A stretch of 41,694 bases of DNA from Stutzerimonas chloritidismutans AW-1. Its GTDB lineage: Bacteria > Pseudomonadota > Gammaproteobacteria > Pseudomonadales > Pseudomonadaceae. Under the pieces are notes generated by a model. That model did no database searches, had not been told where the DNA came from, and worked only from the letters and a program-made list of their open reading frames with translations. The position numbers and the translations under genes are program-made. The stretch spans positions 1-41,694 of the forward strand of contig NZ_AOFQ01000034.1 of the NCBI RefSeq assembly GCF_000495915.1, in the 5' to 3' direction. Positions 33,517 through 41,084 of this stretch are shown one piece after another (position 1 is the stretch's first letter; each line of letters opens with the position of its first letter).

Positions 33517-34263
33517 GTGTCTAGCTTATTCCTCGGCGATGAAGGCCCGCAGCCTCCCAAGGCACTGACGGCGCCACTCGAGATTTACGCCAATCTGCGT
33601 CCCCTTCTGGACAACAACACCCCCCTCACGCTTCGCTTCCATGAGCGCAACCAGCGCTACCAGAGTTTTCTGGTTGAAATGAACCGTGAAACCGGCTGGA
33701 TAGCGCTCGACGAATTGATCCCCAATGACGGCGAGAGACTGCTATTGCAAGGCGAGCCGATTCATATAGAAGGATTCTACGAAGGCGCACGACTCTCCTG
33801 GACGAGCGACCAACAGGTTCATACCGGCGAGATTGATGGCGCTCGCTGCTATTGGATCCCAACCCCGACAACGCTCACTTACCATCAGCGCCGCAATGCT
33901 TATCGCGCACAGCTGAAAGAGATCACCGTCGCTGCGCAACTCGGCGGCTCAACAATAAGAAAAGCCTTGGAAGGCAGGCTGCTCGATATATCGGCTACTG
34001 GCTGCAAGCTGAGCGTAAAGGGCGACCAACAGGCCATCCTTCAAACGGGACAAGTCTACGAGATGATCGCGAAGCTGCCCATTGGCGCGATCCAGACGGA
34101 AGTCGAGCTTCGTCACGTGGCCATTGATGAAAAGTCTGGAACTTCGATCTGCGGGCTGCGCTTTCATCGCCTCAGCGGACTGACGCAACGGCAGATTGAA
34201 AAGCTCGTGTACCAGCTTCAACGCGACGCACGCCGCGACAATTCCGCCTCACCGTTCGGCTAA
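33517..34263 (+). CDS. flgZ: Cyclic-di-GMP flagellar brake protein FlgZ (YcgR, PilZ)
   Basis: PilZ-domain protein that, with cyclic-di-GMP bound, slows or biases the flagellar motor. It has 248 residues from GTG 33517 (cggaga about 10 nt upstream). The N-terminal YcgR domain (about 15-115) contains LTLRFHERNQRYQSFLVEMN and GARLSWTSDQQ. The PilZ domain (about 120-235) has the c-di-GMP signature: Arg126-x3-Arg130 in RRNAYRAQL and Asp157-x-Ser-x2-Gly in LLDISATGCKL, so ligand binding should be intact. It ends the flgA-flgM-flgN-flgZ group. With the EAL-GGDEF protein at 13671 it is one of two c-di-GMP proteins in the window; no direct link between them is implied. Confidence 0.93.
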   Translation: MSSLFLGDEGPQPPKALTAPLEIYANLRPLLDNNTPLTLRFHERNQRYQSFLVEMNRETGWIALDELIPNDGERLLLQGEPIHIEGFYEGARLSWTSDQQVHTGEIDGARCYWIPTPTTLTYHQRRNAYRAQLKEITVAAQLGGSTIRKALEGRLLDISATGCKLSVKGDQQAILQTGQVYEMIAKLPIGAIQTEVELRHVAIDEKSGTSICGLRFHRLSGLTQRQIEKLVYQLQRDARRDNSASPFG

Positions 34264-34302
34264 CGCGCCGCGCAGCGCGCCTTGCCAGACCACCGCTCAG
34301 CT

Positions 34303-34347
34303 CAAGGCTTGTCGCGGAAAAGCGGCACAGCCGAGTCACAAGCCTTG
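34303..34347. repeat. 10-bp inverted repeat between flgZ and tRNA-Arg
   Basis: CAAGGCTTGT (34303-34312) and ACAAGCCTTG (34338-34347) are perfect complements around a 25-nt spacer. It lies 40 nt past the flgZ stop and 33 nt past the 3' end of the minus-strand tRNA. No T-run follows on either strand; it may be a processing or transcript-end structure. Confidence 0.5.
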
Positions 34348-34379
34348 CTATCTGCACGTGATCGCTGTGCGACATCTTA

Positions 34380-34456
34380 TGGCGTCCCAGGCGAGGTTCG
34401 AACTCACAACCTTCCCCTTAGGAGGGGGATGCTCTATCCAATTGAGCTACTGGGAC
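34380..34456 (-). tRNA. tRNA-Arg, anticodon CCT
   Basis: 77-nt tRNA on the minus strand with CCA encoded (plus tgg at 34380-34382). Acceptor stem GTCCCAG / CTGGGAC, D-arm AGCTCAATTGGATAGAGC, anticodon loop with CCT in CTCCTAA, T-arm with GTTCGAACC. Complete cloverleaf. It decodes AGG, a rare arginine codon in such GC-rich genomes. Confidence 0.96.
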
Positions 34457-34561
34457 ATCACGCGGCGGGCATGGTAACGAGCCAAGCATGATTTGTCATG
34501 CGCATCGTAAACCTGATGCCATGCAGCCTCCTACAGCCGAATACGCCTCTCACACATAGCA

Positions 34562-34574
34562 ATGCAAATTGCAT
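34562..34574. promoter_or_regulatory. 13-bp palindrome, possible activator site
   Basis: ATGCAA-a-TTGCAT, perfect 6-bp arms around one base. Its centre lies about 100 bp upstream of the -24 element at 34671, the usual distance for an enhancer-binding-protein site at a sigma-54 promoter. The regulator is unknown; the word does not match the NtrC consensus that I know. Confidence 0.4.
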
Positions 34575-34652
34575 GACCGCTATCAGCCGTCCGTGCAAAG
34601 CGCAAGCAACACTCGCCCCAACATAACGCCAACTTATTGATTTATAACAGTT

Positions 34653-34666
34653 TTTATCCAGATAAA
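34653..34666. promoter_or_regulatory. AT-rich palindrome abutting the sigma-54 promoter
   Basis: TTTATC-ca-GATAAA (34653-34666) ends 4 bp before the GG of the -24 box at 34671. The surrounding stretch is AT-rich and could be bent or bound by IHF or a repressor; no specific consensus was assigned. Confidence 0.35.
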
Positions 34667-34669
34667 CTT

Positions 34670-34685
34670 TGGCACAGCTACTGCA
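34670..34685 (+). promoter_or_regulatory. Sigma-54 promoter of the small-gene pair
   Basis: TGGCACAGCTACTGCAA (from t34670) matches TGGCAC-N5-TTGCA with one mismatch; GG (34671) and GC (34683) are 12 bp apart. Transcription should start near 34695, giving a leader of about 30 nt before ATG 34726. The promoter faces the two small genes and has no flagellar gene downstream. Confidence 0.8.
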
Positions 34686-34725
34686 ATAGCTAGGCAAAGT
34701 TAACGTGACGCGAAGGATAACGCTC

Positions 34726-34938
34726 ATGATCAAGTCGGCTTTTCTTCTTACTACAGGCCTTACATTTGCCGCCCTGACAGCCTCGCAGCTGCCATCCACC
34801 GAACCGCAGCAACAGCGATACGAGCCCTCTTCCCAGTTCTCAATTCAGCGCACGAGTAATTCGGAACGCGCACAGATCACCACCCTCAACTCAGGCGAGG
34901 CGAGCGTGCTCACTCAACCGCAACGCTGGGTATTCTAA
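34726..34938 (+). CDS. Small exported protein, unknown, sigma-54 controlled
   Basis: A 70-residue protein from ATG 34726 with AAGGA 8 nt upstream. The N-terminus is a signal peptide or single membrane helix (MIKSAFLLTTGLTFAALTAS), and the rest is a short, Gln/Ser/Thr-rich, probably unstructured mature part ending in TQPQRWVF. I do not recognise the family. It is expressed from a sigma-54-type promoter 40 bp upstream and followed 42 bp later by another tiny membrane-protein gene, so the two probably form an operon. The tidy ribosome binding site, signal peptide and promoter argue that it is a real gene. A role in envelope, surface or motility adaptation is conceivable but unproven. Confidence 0.68.
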   Translation: MIKSAFLLTTGLTFAALTASQLPSTEPQQQRYEPSSQFSIQRTSNSERAQITTLNSGEASVLTQPQRWVF

Positions 34939-34980
34939 GGATTTAGTTGAGCGCGGATGGTTCCGCAAAAGGAGTTACTC

Positions 34981-35166
34981 ATGTCCAGATTTGCATTGAC
35001 TTGCTTGCTTCTTACCGCAGCGTGCGGCTACGGTGCCTTCCTGGCCCCCCAAAGCCTGGCGACCTTGGATACCTTGTGCAAGGCAGGACTTGGCATATTC
35101 GGAAGCTTATCCCTGATCGCACTCATGATCGGACGCAGGATCAAGTTCGATCCAGTGCTGCGCTAA
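34981..35166 (+). CDS. Small two-helix membrane protein, unknown
   Basis: A 61-residue protein from ATG 34981 with an excellent AAAAGGAG ribosome binding site 6 nt upstream; an in-frame GTG/ATG extension to 34957 is less likely. Two hydrophobic segments, MSRFALTCLLLTAACGYGAF (about 4-24) and LCKAGLGIFGSLSLIALMIG (about 33-53), are followed by a short basic end RRIKFDPVLR. The LTAAC stretch resembles but does not satisfy a lipobox. It is likely an inner-membrane protein co-transcribed with the 70-aa exported protein. Family not recognised. The amrZ leader follows with a 214-bp gap. Confidence 0.68.
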   Translation: MSRFALTCLLLTAACGYGAFLAPQSLATLDTLCKAGLGIFGSLSLIALMIGRRIKFDPVLR

Positions 35167-35298
35167 GACCCCACAGTCGGACGATAATTAGACTGGTTCA
35201 CAGTAAAGGCATTTTGATAGCACGAGCACTTTACTAATCAGAATATCGACGTACAATTGGCGTCATGAAGCCGTCTCCTAATTTTTAACCTGGCTGAC

Positions 35299-35326
35299 GG
35301 AACAGCGAGTACTGGTGGTTGTCAGA
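35299..35326 (+). promoter_or_regulatory. Possible AlgU (sigma-22) type promoter of amrZ
   Basis: GAAC at 35300-35303 and TCAGA at 35322-35326, about 17 bp apart, resemble the GAACTT-N16/17-TCTGA promoter class of extracytoplasmic sigma factor AlgU. In P. aeruginosa amrZ is AlgU-dependent, which is why I looked here. The -35 match is only partial (GAACAG). The start would be about 45 nt before the amrZ ATG. Confidence 0.4.
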
Positions 35327-35380
35327 CCGGTGACTACCCCGGCAATACGCCAGCACGCCCACCTGACTAACCGGTTAATT

Positions 35381-35704
35381 ATGCGCCCTATGAAACAGGC
35401 AGTTTATTCCAGCCGTACGGCTGACAAATTCGTTGTTCGGCTTCCCGACGGCATGCGTGAACGCATCGCCGAGGTAGCGCGGAATCATCACCGCAGCATG
35501 AACTCAGAAATCATCGCCAGATTGGAGCAGAGCCTGTTGCAGGAAGGCGCACTGGATGAAGATCTGAGCATGCGTCTCGACAGCCCAGAGCTGTCTCTTC
35601 ACGAGCGAGAGCTTCTGCAGCGCTTTCGCCAGCTCGCTCACCGCCAGCAGAACGCGCTCATTGCATTGATCGCTCAGGACACCGAGCTCGCCAAAGAAGA
35701 TTGA
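35381..35704 (+). CDS. amrZ: Ribbon-helix-helix regulator AmrZ (AlgZ)
   Basis: DNA-binding regulator of the Arc/MetJ class that controls alginate and other exopolysaccharides, twitching, flagella and c-di-GMP genes in pseudomonads. From ATG 35381 it has 107 residues and follows P. aeruginosa AmrZ closely, as I recall it: [20 protein letters not shown] with beta-strand contacts Lys16, Val18 and Arg20 (Lys18/Val20/Arg22 in P. aeruginosa), [20 protein letters not shown], and the C-terminal tetramerisation part [20 protein letters not shown]. The frame is open 22 codons upstream but the conserved N-terminus is MRPMKQ. No strong Shine-Dalgarno site. AmrZ normally represses fleQ and its own gene; its place beside a flagellar cluster is suggestive. 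A hairpin follows at 35721. Confidence 0.95.
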   Translation: MRPMKQAVYSSRTADKFVVRLPDGMRERIAEVARNHHRSMNSEIIARLEQSLLQEGALDEDLSMRLDSPELSLHERELLQRFRQLAHRQQNALIALIAQDTELAKED

Positions 35705-35720
35705 CCTCGGACCAGCCACC

Positions 35721-35748
35721 AGCTGGAGACAGGTGACTGGCTCCAGCT
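35721..35748 (+). terminator. Hairpin after amrZ, weak terminator candidate
   Basis: Perfect 8-bp arms AGCTGGAG / CTCCAGCT with a 12-nt loop, 17 nt after the amrZ stop. The following sequence (aacgctgtctctgatt) has few Ts, so intrinsic termination would be inefficient. The rest of the gap to oadB (to 35949) holds nothing else I can identify. Confidence 0.5.
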
Positions 35749-35949
35749 AACGCTGTCTCTGATTACCCCCTGCTTCCGGCTGCCACTCTCAGGCGGCCAA
35801 CAAGTCAGCCAGCCGCATCAGTTCACCCCTTCATCATCGTCTTAGCCAATCAAGACAGGCACGAATGCGCTTCGGACACACGGGTTGCGCCGAATCCATG
35901 GTCGACCCAAGATCCGCGCTCGATAAGAAGTTAGAACTTGGATGCAGCA

Positions 35950-35974
35950 AGGCGCCCCCGCTGCAGAGGCGCCT
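35950..35974 (-). terminator. Hairpin after oadB, weak terminator candidate
   Basis: AGGCGCC / GGCGCCT (7-bp perfect arms, 11-nt loop), 7 nt beyond the oadB stop on the minus strand. The tail ttgctgcatcc is not T-rich. It is the only structure at the end of the oadGAB operon. Confidence 0.45.
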
Positions 35975-35980
35975 ATACAA

Positions 35981-37117
35981 CTAGCCTACAAAGTTGAGCA
36001 GCACCCCGGCCGCAACCGCAGAGCCGATGACACCTGCCACGTTGGGCCCCATGGCATGCATCAGCAGGAAGTTCTGAGGATTGGCCTCTAGCCCCACCTT
36101 GTTCGATACACGTGCAGCCATCGGCACAGCAGAGACTCCTGCGGAACCGATCAACGGATTGATCTTGTTCTCACTGAAACGGTTCATCACTTTGGCCATG
36201 AAAATACCCGCTGCGGTACCACCGCAAAAGGCAACCATACCCAGCACGAGAATCCCCAAGGTTTTCATCTGCAGGAAGGCCTCGGCCGATAGCTTCGAAC
36301 CGACTGTCAGACCAAGAGCAATGGTGACGATGTTGATCAGGGCATTTCGTGAAGTATCCGCCAGGCGATCCACCACACCACATTCGCGCAGCAGATTACC
36401 GAAGGCGAACATACCCACCAGCGGTGCGGCATCCGGCAGTAGCAAGCCGACCAGCAAGCAGAGCACCAGCGGGAATACTATCTTCTCGACCTGCCCGACA
36501 TGACGCAGTTGCATCATGACGATTGCACGCTCCTCTTTTGTGGTCATCGCACGCATGATCGGCGGCTGAATCAGCGGCACGAGGGCCATGTAGGAATACG
36601 CGGCAACCGCAATCGGACCGAGCAACTCTGGGGCAAGCTTGGATGTCACGAAGATCGACGTTGGACCGTCTGCCCCCCCAATGATAGCGATCGACGCTGC
36701 CTCGCGCAGCGTGAACTCCATACCAGGAATCCCGGCAGCGGTCAGAGCAAGAGCGCCTAGCAGGGTCGCAAAGATTCCGAACTGCGCCGCTGCACCAAGC
36801 AGCAGGGTCTTTGGGTTGGCAAGCATGGGGCCAAAGTCGGTCATCGCGCCAACGCCCATGAAGATCAACAGCGGAAAGACGCTGGTCGGTAACCCTACTT
36901 CATAAAACAGATGCAGAATTCCGGCACCCTCGCCCATGTTGGCAACCGGGATGTTTGCCAGGATGCCACCGAACCCTATAGGGATCAGCAACAAAGGTTC
37001 GAATCCCTTCCGAATCGCCAGATAGATCAGCCCCAGACAGACGAAGATCATCAGCGCCTGCCCTGGCTCCAGATGGTACAGGCCGGTTCCGTGCCACAGC
37101 TTGAGCAACTTTTCCAT
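35981..37117 (-). CDS. oadB: Na+-translocating oxaloacetate decarboxylase beta subunit
   Basis: Integral inner-membrane subunit that decarboxylates carboxybiotin and pumps Na+ outward. The 378-residue protein begins [20 protein letters not shown] and has about ten membrane helices. The conserved ion-binding region is [16 protein letters not shown] with Asp150 (the position of the essential Asp203 in Klebsiella, after allowing for the shorter N-terminus); [20 protein letters not shown] and the C-terminal [20 protein letters not shown] are typical too. It lies 10 bp after oadA and is the last gene of oadGAB. Together the operon would couple oxaloacetate (or, running backwards, pyruvate carboxylation) to a sodium gradient. 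The length of the family varies between 375 and 435 residues. Confidence 0.95.
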   Translation of the reverse strand: MEKLLKLWHGTGLYHLEPGQALMIFVCLGLIYLAIRKGFEPLLLIPIGFGGILANIPVANMGEGAGILHLFYEVGLPTSVFPLLIFMGVGAMTDFGPMLANPKTLLLGAAAQFGIFATLLGALALTAAGIPGMEFTLREAASIAIIGGADGPTSIFVTSKLAPELLGPIAVAAYSYMALVPLIQPPIMRAMTTKEERAIVMMQLRHVGQVEKIVFPLVLCLLVGLLLPDAAPLVGMFAFGNLLRECGVVDRLADTSRNALINIVTIALGLTVGSKLSAEAFLQMKTLGILVLGMVAFCGGTAAGIFMAKVMNRFSENKINPLIGSAGVSAVPMAARVSNKVGLEANPQNFLLMHAMGPNVAGVIGSAVAAGVLLNFVG

Positions 37118-37127
37118 GGGACTCCCC

Positions 37128-38912
37128 TTAGCCGATGCTCAGCAGACTGTCACCGACCGAAACCGCGTCGCCCACCTTAACGCTGACGGAGGCGACGGTG
37201 CCGGCCTTGAACGCACGGATCTCGGTTTCCATTTTCATGGCTTCGAGAATCATCACCAGATCGCCCTCTTGGACCACCTGTCCGGGCTGCACCAGCACTT
37301 TGAATATGTTGCCCGCCAGCGGCGCCGCCTGGGTTTCACCAGTGGCAGGCACGGCGGCAGAACCAGCAACCGCGCTGGTAGCGCCGCCACCAGCGCCGAG
37401 AGGCTTGATGCCCTCGATATCGCCGCCATCGCTCACTTGTACGACGAAAGATTTGCCGTTGACTTCAACGGTGTAGACCTCCGGCTTGCCCGCCTCTCGC
37501 GGTGGTAGATCGCCCCCGGTTGGCGCCGGCTCGAACGCGGATGGGTTTCCACGGTTCTCCAAAAACTTCAATCCGATCTGGGGGAATAGTGCATAGGTCA
37601 ACACATCATCGATCGAATCCGTAGCGAGCTTGATGCCTTTCTCTTTTGCGATCCCTTTCAGTTCGGCAGTAAGTCGATCCATTTCCGGCTGCAGCAGGTC
37701 TGCGGGACGACAGGTGATCACCTCGGCCCCCTCCAGCACGCGAGCCTGCAGCTCGGAATTGAAAGGCGCAGGGGCCGCACCGTATTCACCTTTGAGCACG
37801 CCTGCCGTCTCTTTGGTGATCGACTTGTAGCGCTCTCCCATCAGCACATTGATCACCGCCTGGGTACCGACGATTTGCGACGTGGGCGTCACCAGCGGGA
37901 TGAAGCCGAGGTCTTCACGAACGCGAGGGATTTCAGCAAGCACGTCGTCGAACTTGTCCAGAGCACCCTGCTCCTTCAGCTGACCTTCCATATTGGTCAA
38001 CATGCCGCCGGGCACCTGAGCCACGAGGATTCGCGAGTCGACACCGCGCAGGGTGCCCTCGAATTTCGCGTACTTCTTGCGAACCTCGCGGAAGTACGCC
38101 GCGATTTCCTCGAGCAGCTCCAGGTTCAAGCCGGTATCGCGCTCCGTGCCCTGGAAAATAGCCACCACCGATTCCGTCGGAGAATGTCCGTAGGTCATCG
38201 ATAGCGACGAAATGGCTGTATCGACATTGTCGATACCCGCTTCTACTGCCTTGAGGATGGCGGCCGTCGACAGGCCGGCTGTAGCGTGGCACTGCATATG
38301 GATCGGAATCGCAAGGCTGGACTTCAAGCGCGACACCAGCTCGAACGCCATGTACGGCGTAAGGATGCCTGCCATATCCTTGATCGCCACCGAGTCGGCG
38401 CCCATATCCTCGATCTGCTTTGCCAGATCGACCCACATCTCCAGCGTATGCACCGGACTGGTGGTGTAGGAAATGGTGCCTTGTGCATGCTTACCCTGTT
38501 GTTTGACGGCACGCAGGGCAGTTTCGAGATTGCGCGGATCGTTCATAGCGTCGAATACGCGAAAGACATCGACGCCATTTACAGCGGCGCGCTCGACGAA
38601 TTTTTCCACGACATCATCGGCGTAGTGCCGATAGCCCAGCAGGTTCTGGCCTCGCAGCAGCATCTGCTGGCGCGTGTTGGGCATGGCCTTCTTGAGTTCG
38701 CGAATGCGCTCCCAAGGGTCTTCTCCCAAGTAGCGGATACAGGCATCGAAGGTCGCGCCGCCCCAACTTTCCACCGACCAGAAGCCAACCTGATCGAGCT
38801 TGGCAGCGATCGGCAACATGTCTTCCAAGCGAACACGGGTAGCTAGAATGGATTGGTGCGCATCACGCAGCACCACATCGGTTATGCCGAGCGGCTGTTT
38901 AGCAATGGTCAT
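37128..38912 (-). CDS. oadA: Oxaloacetate decarboxylase alpha subunit, biotinylated
   Basis: Cytoplasmic carboxyltransferase subunit that moves CO2 from oxaloacetate to biotin. ATG 38912 ([20 protein letters not shown]) follows an AAGGGAG site and gives 594 residues, the family norm. The carboxyltransferase TIM barrel (1-290) has the metal ligands Asp17 in LRDAHQS and the His pair in [12 protein letters not shown] conserved PYC/OADA domain (to about 470) follows, then an Ala/Pro-rich linker and the biotinyl domain with Lys560 in [14 protein letters not shown], 34 residues from the end. In some pseudomonads the related protein is annotated as pyruvate carboxylase subunit B, but the adjacent oadG and oadB point to the sodium pump. 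Gap to oadG is 22 bp. Confidence 0.96.
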   Translation of the reverse strand: MTIAKQPLGITDVVLRDAHQSILATRVRLEDMLPIAAKLDQVGFWSVESWGGATFDACIRYLGEDPWERIRELKKAMPNTRQQMLLRGQNLLGYRHYADDVVEKFVERAAVNGVDVFRVFDAMNDPRNLETALRAVKQQGKHAQGTISYTTSPVHTLEMWVDLAKQIEDMGADSVAIKDMAGILTPYMAFELVSRLKSSLAIPIHMQCHATAGLSTAAILKAVEAGIDNVDTAISSLSMTYGHSPTESVVAIFQGTERDTGLNLELLEEIAAYFREVRKKYAKFEGTLRGVDSRILVAQVPGGMLTNMEGQLKEQGALDKFDDVLAEIPRVREDLGFIPLVTPTSQIVGTQAVINVLMGERYKSITKETAGVLKGEYGAAPAPFNSELQARVLEGAEVITCRPADLLQPEMDRLTAELKGIAKEKGIKLATDSIDDVLTYALFPQIGLKFLENRGNPSAFEPAPTGGDLPPREAGKPEVYTVEVNGKSFVVQVSDGGDIEGIKPLGAGGGATSAVAGSAAVPATGETQAAPLAGNIFKVLVQPGQVVQEGDLVMILEAMKMETEIRAFKAGTVASVSVKVGDAVSVGDSLLSIG

Positions 38913-38934
38913 GGAAGGAACTCCCTTTCCAGAG

Positions 38935-39177
38935 TCAACCGCGTCGCGCGCGGTGTTGATGAATCGCGGCCTGGATGGCTGCAAGAATATCCGCATCTGT
39001 TTCAGCGCTCGCAACCTGAGCGGCCGCTACTCGAGGCGCCGGCTCAGTGACGAAGCGGCCGGCGAGGTAGGACATCAAGCGAATGCAGAGGATCAACAGA
39101 ACGAGAAAGGCGAAGACGAAACCGATGCCGAACAGCATGAGTTCGACGCCTTCGAGCAGGAGTTGGCTGGGGGTCAT
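38935..39177 (-). CDS. oadG: Oxaloacetate decarboxylase gamma subunit
   Basis: Small membrane-anchored subunit that holds the alpha and beta subunits together. It has 80 residues from ATG 39177 ([20 protein letters not shown]); the open frame extends upstream but has no family character. One membrane helix (about 14-37: [20 protein letters not shown]), a Pro/Ala-rich cytoplasmic linker, and a C-terminal helical end ([20 protein letters not shown]), the typical OadG pattern. First gene of the oadGAB operon. The 139-bp gap to mgtE's stop must contain its promoter; none was identified with confidence. Confidence 0.9.
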   Translation of the reverse strand: MTPSQLLLEGVELMLFGIGFVFAFLVLLILCIRLMSYLAGRFVTEPAPRVAAAQVASAETDADILAAIQAAIHQHRARRG

Positions 39178-39316
39178 CGGGAGTTCCCTTGTCAGCAGCT
39201 CAAGCTGCTTGTTATTCGCTGCGTGGGTTCGGCACGTTTCGCGACACACGAAACGGCCGAACCTTAGCCCGAAACAGCGAAATAAGGCAAACCCCAATAA
39301 AGCGCGAAAAGTACCG

Positions 39317-40750
39317 CTACAGCAGAAAAATGGTCGCCAATCCAAGGAAAATGAAGAACCCGCCGCTGTCTGTCATGGCAGTGATCATGACGCTTGCCCC
39401 CATTGCCGGATCGCGCCCTAGGCGCGCCAGCGTCATAGGAATCAGCACGCCCATAAGCGCAGCGAGCAGCAGGTTCAGTGTCATAGCCGCCGTCATGACT
39501 ACCCCCAGAGACCAGCTGCCATACAGCCACCAGGCCACCGCACCGATCACACCACCCCAGACCAGCCCGTTGACCAGGCCAACCCCGACCTCCTTGCGCA
39601 ACAGTCGGGTCGTATTACCGGTACCCACCTGATCCAACGCCATTGCGCGCACGATCATGGTGATTGTCTGATTACCCGAATTTCCGCCAATGCCTGCGAC
39701 AATTGGCATCAGGGCCGCGAGGGCAACCAGCTTCTCGATCGAGCCATCGAACAGGCCGATTACCCGGGAGGCGATAAATGCAGTGACCAGGTTGACCGCG
39801 AGCCAGGCCCAACGGTTACGGACGGATTTCCAAACGGAGGCGAAGATGTCTTCCTCCTCGCGCAGACCGGCCATGTTGAGAACTTCGCTTTCACTCTCCT
39901 CACGGATCAGGTCAACCATCTCATCGATGGTCAGACGCCCGATCAGCTTGCCACCCTTGTCGACGACCGGCGTCGATACCAAGTCATAACGTTCGAAGGC
40001 CTGCGCCGCGTCATAGGCGTCTTCATCCGGGTGAAAGGTAACAGGGTCGCTGGCCATCACCTCCGCGACCTGCTTGTCCGGATCGTTAACCAGTAAACGC
40101 TTGATCGGGAGCACGCCCTTGAGCACGCCGTCGTAGTCGACCACGAACAGCTTGTCGGTGTGGCCCGGCAACTCCTTGAGGCGGCGCAGATAACGCAACA
40201 CCACTTCGAGACTGACATCCTCACGGATGGTCACCATCTCGAAGTCCATCAGTGCCCCGACCTGATCCTCTTCGTAGGACAGCGCTGATCGCACGCGCTC
40301 GCGCTGTTGCGCATCGAGGCTTTCCATCAACTCATGAACGACGTCGCGCGGCAACTCCGGCGCCAGGTCTGCCAGCTCGTCGGCGTCCATTTCCTTCGCC
40401 GCGGCAAGCAGTTCGTGATCGTCCATATCGGCGATCAGCGTTTCCCGAACTGCGTCGGACACCTCGAGCAGGATATCGCCATCTCGCTCGGCCTTGACCA
40501 GTTGCCAGACGGTCAGTCGCTCTTCGAGCGGTAGCGCTTCGAGAATATGAGCGACGTCAGCAGGATGCAATTCGTCGAGCTTGCGTTGCAGCTCGGCGAG
40601 AATCTGACTCTCGTCGTAGATCTCACCCTGCTCGCCGTCCTGCCGGTACTCCCCGTCCTCACCGAGGCGACGGCGCTGCAGCAGATCGACCACCTGCGCC
40701 AGGCGATCCTGCAGGGTCTCTTGGGGCTTTTTTGCTTCTACTTCTGTCAT
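39317..40750 (-). CDS. mgtE: Magnesium transporter MgtE
   Basis: Channel-like inner-membrane Mg2+ transporter gated by cytoplasmic Mg2+. ATG 40750 (MTEVEAKKPQETLQDRLAQV) has GGAG 6 nt upstream and gives 477 residues. Domains: N-terminal MgtE_N helical superhelix (about 45-150: LHPADVAHILEALPLEERLT, MDADELADLAPELPRDVVHE), two CBS domains (about 155-280), a connecting helix, and five membrane helices. The pore motif PIVAGIGGNSGNQTITMIVR and the C-terminal Mg-binding TAMTDSGGFFIFLGLA are intact. Transcribed towards oadG, with a hairpin just ahead of its ribosome binding site and no M-box riboswitch seen. As I recall, P. aeruginosa MgtE loss affects type III secretion; such a link here is not established. 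Confidence 0.96.
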   Translation of the reverse strand: MTEVEAKKPQETLQDRLAQVVDLLQRRRLGEDGEYRQDGEQGEIYDESQILAELQRKLDELHPADVAHILEALPLEERLTVWQLVKAERDGDILLEVSDAVRETLIADMDDHELLAAAKEMDADELADLAPELPRDVVHELMESLDAQQRERVRSALSYEEDQVGALMDFEMVTIREDVSLEVVLRYLRRLKELPGHTDKLFVVDYDGVLKGVLPIKRLLVNDPDKQVAEVMASDPVTFHPDEDAYDAAQAFERYDLVSTPVVDKGGKLIGRLTIDEMVDLIREESESEVLNMAGLREEEDIFASVWKSVRNRWAWLAVNLVTAFIASRVIGLFDGSIEKLVALAALMPIVAGIGGNSGNQTITMIVRAMALDQVGTGNTTRLLRKEVGVGLVNGLVWGGVIGAVAWWLYGSWSLGVVMTAAMTLNLLLAALMGVLIPMTLARLGRDPAMGASVMITAMTDSGGFFIFLGLATIFLL

Positions 40751-40761
40751 GGCGCACTCCA

Positions 40762-40784
40762 CCCTGGCCGGGAGCACGCCAGGG
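40762..40784 (-). promoter_or_regulatory. Hairpin in the mgtE leader, next to the RBS
   Basis: CCCTGGC / GCCAGGG (7 bp, loop of 9) on the minus strand ends 2 nt before the TGGAG ribosome binding site of mgtE. Such a stem next to the RBS could modulate translation initiation. No conserved Mg2+ riboswitch architecture is visible in the 334-bp leader region. Confidence 0.5.
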
Positions 40785-41084
40785 AAAATCAATCAATCAG
40801 TACGTGATTGGCAAATTGGAAACGTGAACGACTACTGGGTAAGTCCATAAAGAAAGGTTGTTCCACAAACCCTGAGGGGCAGATGCGGGCATCATAACAT
40901 CGCAATCAGCGGCCCGACGCGCTCAAACACGGCCATCACAAGGGCTGCGTCAAAGATGCAGAAAAGCTTGCGACGGAGAAGCCGACATTCTGTCGACGCC
41001 TTCACGCTGCGAAGAGACACGAATGTACGAGCAGCTTTTATTGAGTAGCCTGAATGGACAGTTGTTCAGTCATGGAGGACGAGA
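40785..41084. other. Intergenic region between mgtE and DUF4124 gene
   Basis: About 300 bp, divergent, shared by the mgtE and DUF4124 genes. It has a tandem AATC word (aatcaatcaatcag at 40788-40801, near a second copy of attgg) and one weak hairpin region. I see no tRNA, sRNA-like terminator or known riboswitch. Promoters must lie here, but none is clear enough to call. Confidence 0.5.

Noticed and set aside
34380..35704. tRNA-Arg(CCT) plus small genes as the edge of an integrated element
   Set aside because: No integrase, no second copy of the tRNA 3' end, no phage-like gene, and amrZ is core chromosome; the region shows no sign of a mobile island.
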